Shown here: piece by piece, positions 1 to 7,658 of the stretch | How positions within the stretch are numbered: the first letter of the stretch is position 1 | How the letters are laid out: the number at the start of each line of letters is the position of its first letter | Assembly: GCA_016946835.1 (NCBI GenBank) | Contig: JACVTC010000011.1 | Coordinates: 64,001-77,500 of the forward strand | Direction: 5' to 3' | DNA: 13,500 nucleotides | DNA from: Neocallimastix lanati (nom. inval.) | Taxonomy: Eukaryota > Neocallimastigomycota > Neocallimastigomycetes > Neocallimastigales > Neocallimastigaceae | The notes under the pieces: generated by a model | What the model was told of the DNA's origin: nothing | The model's database searches: none | The model's input: the letters and a program-made list of their open reading frames with translations, nothing else | Translations under genes and position numbers: made by a program

Positions 1-141
1 ATAAATAAATAATAGTATATAATAAAAAAAAAAAAAATTATTTAATGAATAATTATAATGAATGTATATGTATATTCTTTCAGAAATTAAATTAAAATAA
101 CTAGTTTTTATTATTATTATTATTATTTATTTATTTATTTT

Positions 142-700
142 ACCTTATAGTATTGCCATTTCTATATTCATCATCAGCTTTTTTAAATGAATTTAATGCT
201 ATGTTTGTAATTTGTAAATTAGCTTTAGCCTATTTTCTTCTGAATTAATGCTTCCTTCTGTCGAAAGATTTTGTTTTTGCTTTATAATTAAATTTTATAT
301 TATCATATGTAAATAATAAAAAACATTAAAAACATTTACATTAATTTGTTAATAATATATTACCATTTCATATTTAGTATAATATATTTATATTAAATTA
401 ATGAGATTAAATAAATAAAAATAAAGGCTGAATAATATTAAATATATCAATATTATATATTAATAATAATAAAAATAAAAAGAAAGTAGTTTAAATATCT
501 CATATTTTTAATATTATATTAAATATTCATTCAAATATTCTATTTTTATTATTAATACTAGTATATTTTAAATTGAATAAATAAAATAATTACAATTTCT
601 AATTCATCAAATAATTCTTTTAAATAATTATGACATTCTTTTTTTTAATATTTGCTTTAATCCCTTCATTTGCAGCTTGAAAAAGACCTTTAGATATATA
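142..700 (-). pseudogene. Decayed or frameshifted gene fragment, product not recognised
   Basis: Two islands richer in G and C than their surroundings read as protein on the minus strand. The first (about 700 down to 594) reads GLFQAANEGIKANI, then after a run of eight A (639-646) continues one frame over as KECHNYLKELFDELEI. It meets a donor-like GTAATT at 593. A phase-compatible AG at 281-280 would start the second island, QKQNLSTEGSINSEENRLK, which shifts frame near 220-226 and continues as ANLQITNIALNSFKKADD, then EYRNGNTI. It ends at a donor-like AAG/GTAAAAT at 144/143, so further exons could lie beyond the left edge. Both pieces look helical and charged. No family is recognised. Two frame breaks suggest a pseudogene. 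Homopolymer base-calling error could explain the first, but an extra intron (TAG at 232-230) could explain the second. The start was not found. Confidence 0.35.
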
Positions 701-819
701 TATCGTTATATTAGTAAATTATTATGGAATGTTTTAAATTTTATTTATATTTGATTATTATTAAAATCATTTACAATAATATGAAATTATTGGATAAATA
801 TTTGTTAATTCTTTAGCTC

Positions 820-1449
820 TTTGAACATATTTTTTTTTTTTTTTTTTTTTATTTATTTCTGGTGTGTACCGCCCTATGCCCCCCTCAAGACATGGGAATA
901 TTAAGGTAGTCACAACACTTTGTGGATATAGTCCCTACTGGACAGCCTTACTGTTTATTCAGCATTGGCGCTCTAACCATACATATTATTGCTGAGAATT
1001 TCTAGTACGGTTTTTCTCGGAATGCTTTTTCGGTGCCTAACTCCCTAGAAGCGAGGTTAGAGTAACCTAAACCAGTGAGTCACGTGCTAGCCCACTTGTT
1101 AATAAATTTAGTTAGCAGATTGATTATTCTTAGATTAGCTACGTTCATATGAACCCATATGCTAGGAATTCCCTCGTAAGTATATTAATAACAGTTACTA
1201 GCGTAACCCACTCAGGCCCACTGTTAAGACAGTATCTAATCTATATAACTCCGGAATTTAAGAATATTATATATAAGGGGAGGGGGATATACTTACCTTT
1301 AAACGGAAACCCTAACCACCATCTACCGTAAAACCTTTTGTTCAGGAAAAACCGGAAAATGGTCAAAGGGCAGGGTCGAACCAGGAGCCTTATGTATGTA
1401 TGTCCGCGGACTAACAGCCAGGATAGAACCTGGTTGAATTTTTGAACAT
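820..1449 (-). mobile_element. Candidate tRNA-derived SINE with poly(A) tail and 9-bp target duplication
   Basis: A GC-richer block lies in AT-rich DNA and is bounded by the direct repeat TTTGAACAT (820-828 and 1441-1449), the expected target-site duplication. Read on the minus strand the element starts near 1440 and ends in a poly(A) tail (plus-strand T run, about 829-850), for about 612 bp. Near its 5' end are a B-box-like GGTTCGACCCT (1382-1372), close to the pol III consensus, and an A-box-like TGGCTGTTAGTC (1420-1409) about 38 nt upstream of it. The first 30 nt also form a T-arm-like stem (CCAGG/CCTGG, 1418-1433). No convincing coding frame is present on the element strand. A 5'-truncated LINE is the main alternative. 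The boundaries are well supported; the SINE identity is less so. Confidence 0.5.
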
Positions 1450-1707
1450 GGTACGGTGCCGAATTAAAATTATAATTTTAATAAGTTAAATAGAAAATAT
1501 GTCACGAATACTAGTGGATTTGAAGTTAAAATTCACTATTAGATCAATTGAAATTTAATTTAGTTATTGACAAAAATTATTTTAATTCGATTTTAATTAT
1601 AAAAATAAATATTAGAAACATTAAAGAATTAGAAACCAAAGGGTTTGGACTTATTTATTAAAGATAATTTAATTTAATTTAACCCTTAAGAATTTGATAA
1701 AAATAGC

Positions 1708-1821
1708 ATGAAGAAAAACAATGATAACTCAACAAATAATGGATTTCCCACTAAAAATATATTCATTAGAAAGCTACGGCCGAGAACTACAACATATGTT
1801 AAAATCAACCTTATTGGATAA
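1708..1821 (+). other. Small open frame of 37 codons, unrecognised
   Basis: An ATG frame begins MKKNNDNSTNNGFPTKN and contains the basic stretch RKLRPRTTTY before TAA at 1819-1821. The same frame then continues as LDNEILDFKDI before a second stop, so it may be a longer decayed frame interrupted by one stop codon. It lies inside the candidate LTR, in a patch richer in G and C than its flanks. It may be an accident of composition, and no function can be given. Confidence 0.15.
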
Positions 1822-2328
1822 CTAGATAACGAGATATTGGACTTTAAAGATATTTAAATATAAAAATATAATTTAATTATTTAAGACCCTAAATTATTAA
1901 TTAAGAAATTTATATTAGGTAAATCTCTTAACTTGGAAATTACATTATTAATTTTTATTACTAATTAAAAATACAGAATTAGTTATTAGTAATAGTTTTA
2001 TCATATTTTAATTAAGTTATAAGTTTTATATATTTTATTATTATATATTTTATTCAATTATTTTCTAAAAGATTCTAAGGAATTCTTTATCATTCTAAAG
2101 ATTTCCGAAAGAGAATTTTTAATTAGTTTTAATATTTTATTTTATATTTGATTATTAAATTAGTTTTATTATTAAATTGTTTTATGAATAATTATATAGT
2201 TATTTTATTAAAAGATTCTTATCAATATTATTTTATTATTATATTTTATATAGTTTATATACATGTATGAATATATTAAGATTAGAATGTATTATTTAAT
2301 TATATTGTTAATTATTATTTTAGTTTAG

Positions 2329-2338
2329 TATAAAAAGG
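2329..2338 (+). promoter_or_regulatory. TATA box of the candidate LTR
   Basis: TATAAAAAGG stands out from the general A/T background because of its flanking G residues. It is followed by about 50 nt of GC-richer DNA, as expected of a start region. In the LTR reading it would mark the U3/R boundary. No transcript evidence is available. Confidence 0.25.
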
Positions 2339-2376
2339 ATTTGAAATTCCATATTTTGAATTCTTGTAAGATTATT

Positions 2377-2404
2377 AACCTTTAACCTTTAACCTTTAAC
2401 CTTT
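2377..2404 (+). repeat. Heptamer microsatellite (AACCTTT)x4
   Basis: Four perfect copies of AACCTTT in tandem, then diverged AATTTAATTT. It loosely resembles a telomeric repeat but does not match TTAGGG or TTTAGGG and is far too short. It lies in what would be the R/U5 part of the candidate LTR. Confidence 0.85.
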
Positions 2405-3135
2405 AATTTAATTTAATGTATTAACATAAAGTTAATGAATTAATTATAACAATAAAATTTTTTTATATTAATCTTAGTTAAAATTTATTATTAAAATATA
2501 TATTAAATAAAGTTCTAATAAAACATAAATCTTAAATATTGAAATCTTAATTATAAAACTCTGTGTGTGTTATTTATTATTTAAATTTAATTAAATTGTT
2601 ATAATTAATAAAAACATCTTGACCTGACCAATTTAACCCAAACTAGGAAAGATATAGCAAGAATCTTACCTAAACACTCAATTTTACAAAATAATTATAA
2701 AATAATTATATATAAATAATAATATAATATAGTAAAGATAATATATAAATTGAACCAATAAGATTTAATAAAAATAAATATATAAATATGAAAGAAAAAT
2801 GATTTTTTTTAGATAGATAGAGGTAGTTTAATTAGAATAGAATTAGGAATTTATAAATCTAAGTTAGGAATACTTAGAAAATAATTATTTTAGTTAAATT
2901 TAAAATAAATACTTATTAAATTTAAGGTTTAATTATTCAAGGGAATAGATTAAAATAACTAATAAGTATTTAAAAATAATTAATGTAAAAAAAATATATA
3001 TTTTAATAAAACAAAACGACAACAAATATTCTTTTATCTTTTTCATATTATTTTTTTATTTAATCTTTTTGTGTGAAAATGAAAATTATTATAATTCTTT
3101 TATTAGAATATATAATTTTATAATAAAACTTGCAT

Positions 3136-3226
3136 TCACGAACCACCCGATACAATATAAAATTTATTCGTATCAAACAAATGGTGTAATAACTTTTAAT
3201 TCACTTGGCGGATTTCCCAAAACCAT
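3136..3226 (-). pseudogene. Short decayed coding-like patch, unrecognised
   Basis: On the minus strand an ATG at 3226-3224 opens MVLGNPPSELKVITPFV and stops at TGA (3175-3173). Another frame overlapping the stop reads DTNKFYIVSGGS before its own TGA (3138-3136). The two pieces would follow each other naturally across a few extra bases. The segment is richer in G and C than its flanks. This looks like a remnant of a coding exon with a small indel, but it is too short to identify and may be chance. Confidence 0.15.
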
Positions 3227-3333
3227 TTTGAAATAACTTTTCTTTTATTAAAAAAAAAATTGGAATATAATTTGTATTATATTTATTGTCTTTTGAATTT
3301 GATGTTTTTAATATGTCAAATTATATTTTATAT

Positions 3334-3377
3334 ATAAATATTATATAAATATTATATAAATATTATATAAATATTAT
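3334..3377. repeat. 11-bp tandem repeat, four copies
   Basis: Four exact head-to-tail copies of ATAAATATTAT, with diverged ends on both sides. It is a slippage-type minisatellite with no other visible role. Confidence 0.85.
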
Positions 3378-3446
3378 ATATAAATTTATATACAAAGAAA
3401 AAAAAAGGGATGATATCTTTAACTTTTTGGAGAATAATTCAACAAC

Positions 3447-3488
3447 AAAAAAAAAAAAAAACTATTTTTTTTTTTTTTTTTTTTTTTT
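3447..3488. repeat. A15-CTA-T24 foldback
   Basis: Fifteen A (3447-3461) are followed by CTA and then 24 T (3465-3488). The two runs can pair into a long A:T hairpin with a 3-nt loop. Either run may be inflated or compressed in the assembly. Confidence 0.8.
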
Positions 3489-3591
3489 GTATTATTTCGT
3501 ATCTTTTTGTTTTTTCTTGTTTTATTTTATTTTTTTTATTATTATTTATTTATTAATTAATTTAATTAATTAATTAATTATTTATTTATTA

Positions 3592-3821
3592 ATTGTCATA
3601 AATATTATAATAATAATTTAGATACATATAATAAGTACCCATTATGACCATAACAGATATAACTGTTAAGTGTGATATACTGGCATACTAGTACAGCATC
3701 ACCCCTCCACACGTCTTTACACGTCTGTCTGGGGCGGTATTCCTTAACATTCATACATATATCCCCATTGACCACGAACATTGTAATAGGAACTATTCAC
3801 CCCTCCAGTGGTGATTGTCAT
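3592..3821. mobile_element. GC-richer island bounded by an 8-bp direct repeat, possible insertion
   Basis: The island is flanked by ATTGTCAT at 3592-3599 and 3814-3821. It contains CACCCCTCCA twice (3700-3709 and 3798-3807), ACACGTCT twice near 3709-3726, and a small AACAG...CTGTT hairpin near 3654-3669. It has no open frame and no terminal inverted repeats. The AT-rich left end could be the tail of a short non-autonomous element inserted on the minus strand. The 8-bp duplication fits the hAT pattern (T at position 2, A at position 7), but typical hAT ends are missing. A solo LTR (TGTCA...TGTCA) was considered, but its flanks do not match. It shares no obvious sequence with the SINE candidate. 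Confidence 0.3.
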
Positions 3822-4656
3822 TTCATTTTAAATTTTTAATTATTATTTTTTCATATATTTTCTAGTTTTTTGTTTTTTTTCGTTAAAAAAATTTTTATAA
3901 ATATTAAAATTTTAATAATGTTAATATATTATTAAAATTTGATTAGAACTATTCTTCAATTTGTTACACCAAATCTTAGAGAAAAAACTCTTTTTTATTA
4001 TAGTAAATTCTAGTATATTTTCATTATTTACATAGAGCTCTATTTAATTAATTATAATACTATTACACATTATTAATTAATATAAAACAAATAAATATTA
4101 ATATATTAATATTTTCTAAACTACTGATTTAAACTAAAATAAATAAATTTTATTATTATTATTATTTTTTTTTTTATTATTAATCTAAACATATAAAAAT
4201 CTTTTTTCATTAATTGCTATTAATATATTTTTTTAATATGTTAATTATTCATTTAGTTATTTAATTATTAATTAATGAATGGATTAATAAACAAATTAAT
4301 TATAAATATTTAGACCTTATTAACAAAAAACACAAAACAATTTATTTTCTTTTTAATAATTTTTCAATTAATTTTAGCTTTAAAAAAACCTTTTTGTAAA
4401 AAAATTTTAAAAACCATTTAAAAATTTAATTTGTAATAGAATATATTTTAAAGTTTGTATTAAATATATTTATAAATCTCCATTAAATAAATATATAAAA
4501 TTAAATTTGCTTTTGTTCCTTTTGATTTTTATTAATTTGTTTTTGTTTTTTCTATTTTTAATTAATCTAAATTTTTAAATACTATTATAATATTATTAGT
4601 TAAACTATCAAAAAACTATATAATTAATACTATGCTTATTGTCAATAACTTAATGA
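3822..4656. other. AT-rich intergenic DNA, nothing recognised
   Basis: Only A/T simple sequence with short palindromes, such as ATTTTAATAAT...ATTATTAAAAT near 3907-3934. No coding frame, RNA gene or ordered repeat was seen. Confidence 0.6.
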
Positions 4657-4824
4657 TAAAAATTAAAATATCTATTATATTTGATATATTTGTATTTGTT
4701 ATTTATAATTAATTCATTTATTGAATATAAAAATAATTAAAAAAAATTAAAATATTTATAATATTTGATATATTTATACTTGTTATTTATAATTAATTCA
4801 TTTATTGAACATAAAAACAATTAA
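4657..4824. repeat. 84-bp tandem duplication
   Basis: Two head-to-tail copies (4657-4740 and 4741-4824) align at a constant offset of 84. There are roughly eight to ten substitutions, for example TGTATTTG against TATACTTG and GAATAT against GAACAT. It is an old local duplication without coding content. Confidence 0.85.
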
Positions 4825-5277
4825 TCAATAATAAATATTAATCTAAGAAAAAGTCATTACAAAATTAAATTATAAATGAATCTTCTTTTTTTCGTAAGTG
4901 TAATCTTTTTTTAGTTGTTATTATTATGAATTATTTTGTTAATACTTTATTTAAAGCAATTCATTATAAAATTATACTTTAAGATTAATATATCAATAAT
5001 TTTTTTAACTCTAAAAACACACAATATTTACCATTATAATCAAATATATATATATATATAGTATATAAATTACATTTTCTTACAATTAAAATTTTTTATA
5101 AATTTGTTTACATAATATTTGTTTAGTAAAAATATAAAATTCTTTATATCTTTACTAAACAAATATTATTTAAAGAAAAATATTAGAAAAGTCAATTACA
5201 TATATATAATTTATATAGAATTACTATATTTTATCTTTTTTCTACATTTTATTAAATTAATTATTTAAATTTGAAAT
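4825..5277. other. AT-rich intergenic DNA holding one strong hairpin
   Basis: No gene is seen. A short TA dinucleotide run lies near 5045-5060 and a 27-bp inverted repeat (5112-5169) is listed separately. Confidence 0.6.
5112..5169. repeat. 27-bp near-perfect inverted repeat (hairpin)
   Basis: The left arm 5112-5138 (core AATATTTGTTTAGTAAA) pairs with the right arm 5143-5169 (core TTTACTAAACAAATATT) around a 4-nt loop ATTC. A single mismatch is present. In a minus-strand transcript it becomes a G-U wobble, so that RNA would fold without a gap. A small palindromic element or a hairpin RNA precursor are both possible. Confidence 0.9.
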
Positions 5278-5838
5278 TTATTTTATTTTTAATTTTATTT
5301 TATTTTTTATTTTATTTTTTATTTTATTTTTTATTTTATTTTATTTTTTATTTTATTTTATTTTTTATTTTATTTTATTTTTTATTTTATTTTATTTTTT
5401 ATTTTATTTTATTTTATTTTATTTTTTATTTTATTTTATTTTATTTTTTATTTTATTTTATTTTATATTTTATTTTATTTTTTATTTTATTTTATTTTAT
5501 TTTATTTTTTATTTTATTTTATTTTATTTTTTATTTTATTTTATTTTATATTTTATTTTATTTTTTATTTTATTTTATTTTTTATTTTATTTTATTTTAT
5601 TTTTTATTTTATTTTATTTTTTATTTTATTTTATTTTATTTTTTATTTTATTTTATTTTTTATTTTATTTTATTTTTTATTTTATTTTATTTTTTATTTT
5701 TTTTTATTTTTTATTTTTTTTTATTTTTTATTTTTTTTTATTTTTTATTTTTTTTTATTTTTTATTTTATTTTTTATTTTATTTTATTTTTTATTTTATT
5801 TTATTTTTTATTTTATTTTATTTTTTATTTTATTTTAT
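5278..5838. repeat. TTTTA-type minisatellite on a 17-bp unit
   Basis: About 560 bp made only of T runs split by single A. The commonest unit is TTTTATTTTATTTTTTA (17 bp), with 12-bp (T4A T6A) and 22-bp (T4A x3, T6A) variants and a few T4ATA interruptions. From 5697 to 5764 four consecutive 17-bp units carry an A-to-T change that gives T9A T6A. Because two A never adjoin and G is absent, the plus-strand frames have almost no stop codons. A 189-codon frame of Phe, Tyr, Leu and Ile is therefore an artefact: it has no ATG and no sequence complexity. The tract would disfavour nucleosomes. Confidence 0.95.
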
Positions 5839-6043
5839 AATAAAATATTTTTAATTTTAAATAAATATTAAAATTAGGAATATATTAATATGTGTAATTA
5901 TAATTAATTAAAATAGTATTATAAATAATTATTAATTATAAATATAAAATTAATTTATATAAATATTAAATTTAAAATAGTAAAAAAAAAATAAACAAAT
6001 CATTAATAAATTGTACATTATATGTTGTATAAACTAATTCCTT

Positions 6044-6080
6044 AAAATTATGTTTTATTATTAATAAAAAACATAATTTT
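6044..6080. repeat. 13-bp perfect inverted repeat
   Basis: AAAATTATGTTTT (6044-6056) pairs exactly with AAAACATAATTTT (6068-6080) around an 11-nt loop. Just downstream, TTATGAGTATTTTTA matches the edge of the dispersed repeat copy at 11805-11990, so this may be a degenerate relative of that family. Confidence 0.75.
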
Positions 6081-6326
6081 TATGAGTATTTTTAAGCCTT
6101 TTACTTAACTACTATTTATTTTTATTAATTTCGAATTAGTAAGTATATTTTTTTTAATATTAGCACTTGAATTTAATATTTTTTTTTTTTTTTTTTTTAC
6201 ATATATGTAATCTATATATCAAGTTTATATTTTACAAAAAATCAAAAAAAAAAAAATTAAAAGTTAATAATAATATTTGAATGTACAATACAAAAGATAT
6301 TATAGAATATTATATAAGTATTTAGT

Positions 6327-6365
6327 ATTTATTTATTTATTTATTTATTTAGTTATTTATTTATA
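6327..6365. repeat. (TTTA)n microsatellite
   Basis: About nine tetranucleotide TTTA units with one G interruption (TTTAGTTA). Simple slippage repeat. Confidence 0.8.
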
Positions 6366-6443
6366 TATTTAAATACTATTACATATACTCTATAAAATTA
6401 CAAAACTATTTATTATATATTAATAAAATATTCAATAATTTAT

Positions 6444-6521
6444 TAATATATTAAATTTAAGTATGTGGAATGTGGAATAGTATTAAATAATTCATCTTTT
6501 CTACTTAAATTTAATATATTA
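6444..6521. repeat. 20-bp perfect inverted repeat around a 38-nt spacer
   Basis: TAATATATTAAATTTAAGTA (6444-6463) is the exact reverse complement of 6502-6521. The spacer contains a tandem TGTGGAA TGTGGAA (6464-6477) and is richer in G than the arms. The size and perfect arms would suit a very small foldback element, but no target duplication is visible. Confidence 0.8.
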
Positions 6522-7545
6522 CAATATATTATCTTAATGAAAATAATGAGTAATCTTTAAAAAAAAATTTTTTAAAATCTACTATATAGTATCTATATTT
6601 GTATATTATACACACTGCAAATAATATTACAATATTTAAAATTACATATGTGTAGTGTGAATATACCTTTTTAAATTGTCACTGTTTATGATTTATATAA
6701 AGTACATATATATTAAATATATATTTAATATATTTATGAAGTTGTATCTTTTTTAAGGAGGAAATTTTGTTATTACTGTATCTACCACAATTAGGTATCC
6801 AATTATTAATAATTATAAATATATTCTTCACCAAATTTTAAAGTATAAAAGATAATATATATAATCTTATATACTTAAATATATGCAATCAATATATTTG
6901 TATTTAAATAAACACAATAGATATATTTATATATAATATACTTTAATTTAAAATTCAATATAAATTAATAATATATTGATATGAAATTGATTGATACATA
7001 GAATAAAAATCTTATTATTTTTTTTTAATTAATAAAAAAAAAACAAAAATTATTATAAAATAAAACTCTATTTTTAATATAAAGTATAAATAATAATTTA
7101 ATTATAAAAAAAAAAAAAAAAAAAGATATAAATATTAGGTAGTCTCATTTTATTACTATGTAAAATTACTTTTTTTCTTTTTAATCAAAATTCTTTTTAT
7201 TTTATTAATAACTATTAAAAAAATTGATAATTATTATTTTTTAATTATAATATTTTTATTTTAAATTTTTTATATGCTGTTATTAACGAAGAAATTACAA
7301 GTAACACTTAATATATTATAAGAAATAGAAATAAAAAATTGATATAAAGCAAGTTTAAGAATAATTTAAAAAAAAAAAATTATTATAAAATTTATATTAT
7401 CTTTTTTCATTTATAATATTGAATTTTTGCTTTATTAATAATTGTATTTATATACTTTTTTATATTAAACGAGTAGAAGAAAGTATTTATTTAATAATAA
7501 TAATAATTATTTAACAATTATTAATTTGAGAAATTAAAATAAAAA

Positions 7546-7658
7546 ATGGTTTTATCAAAAATTATTTCAGCCTCTTCAAGTCAAAAACTAATTAATACGT
7601 TACCTTTAACAAAAATCATCCTTTCACAATATTATTCAAAGCAATACAGTATTTCCAG
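7546..7658 (+). other. ILV2: ILV2 exon 1 (presequence exon)
   Basis: Encodes 37 codons plus two bases, beginning MVLSKIISASSSQKL and ending QYYSKQYSIS. It is rich in Ser, Lys, Gln and hydroxylated residues and has no Asp or Glu, as expected of an import presequence for a mitochondrion-type organelle. It is too short to stand as a gene and is easily missed because the conserved part of the protein starts in exon 2. Confidence 0.85.

Larger units (their letters stand above)
1495..2693 (+). mobile_element. Candidate solo LTR of a retrotransposon
   Basis: The segment from 1500 (TGTCACGAATACTAG) to 2688 (ending AATTTTACA) has the TGT...ACA termini usual for LTRs. It is flanked by the 5-bp direct repeat AAATA (1495-1499 and 2689-2693). 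Inside, TATAAAAAGG at about 2329 is a good TATA box and an AATAAA-like signal follows near 2449, giving a U3-R-U5 order on the plus strand. No internal gag-pol region or second LTR is present, so it would be a solo LTR left by recombination. A 5-bp A/T duplication is weak evidence in such AT-rich DNA, so this stays a candidate. The plus-strand orientation is inferred only from the TATA box. Confidence 0.35.
2694..3591. other. Gene-free AT-rich stretch with simple repeats
   Basis: No intact gene is seen. The stretch holds a decayed coding-like patch (minus strand, 3136-3226), a four-copy 11-bp tandem repeat (3334-3377), an A-run/T-run foldback (3447-3488) and a TTAA/ATTT-rich simple sequence (about 3536-3592). 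Confidence 0.6.
5839..7545. other. Gene-free AT-rich region upstream of ILV2
   Basis: No gene is supported. It holds two inverted repeats (6044-6080 and 6444-6521), a (TTTA)n run near 6327-6365 and long A or T runs (about 6178-6198, 7109-7126). A GC-richer patch at about 6740-6800 reads as short hydrophobic peptides on either strand without a usable start. The last few hundred bases must contain the ILV2 promoter, but no TATA box or Gcn4-type site can be told from the background. Confidence 0.5.

Noticed and set aside
1149-1331. Plus-strand 60-codon frame
   Set aside because: It lies inside the SINE candidate on the opposite strand to the element and has no domain. The frame is explained by the higher GC content there.
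1372-1420. Functional tRNA gene
   Set aside because: A- and B-box-like motifs are present, but no full cloverleaf with an acceptor stem can be drawn. It fits the head of a SINE better.
2377-2404. Telomere-like repeat
   Set aside because: Only four AACCTTT units, not a known telomeric motif, and internal to the sequence.
5271-5840. Open frame of 189 codons, Phe/Tyr/Leu/Ile only
   Set aside because: It lies wholly in the TTTTA minisatellite, starts at TTG rather than ATG, and exists only because stop codons cannot form in that repeat.
6755-6761. AAGGAGG, a perfect bacterial ribosome-binding motif
   Set aside because: The window is eukaryotic (intron, poly(A)-tailed element), and no ATG frame of any length follows it.
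7140-7545. Gcn4-type or other amino-acid control sites upstream of ILV2
   Set aside because: No TGACTCA-like site was found, and TATA-like strings are uninformative in this composition.
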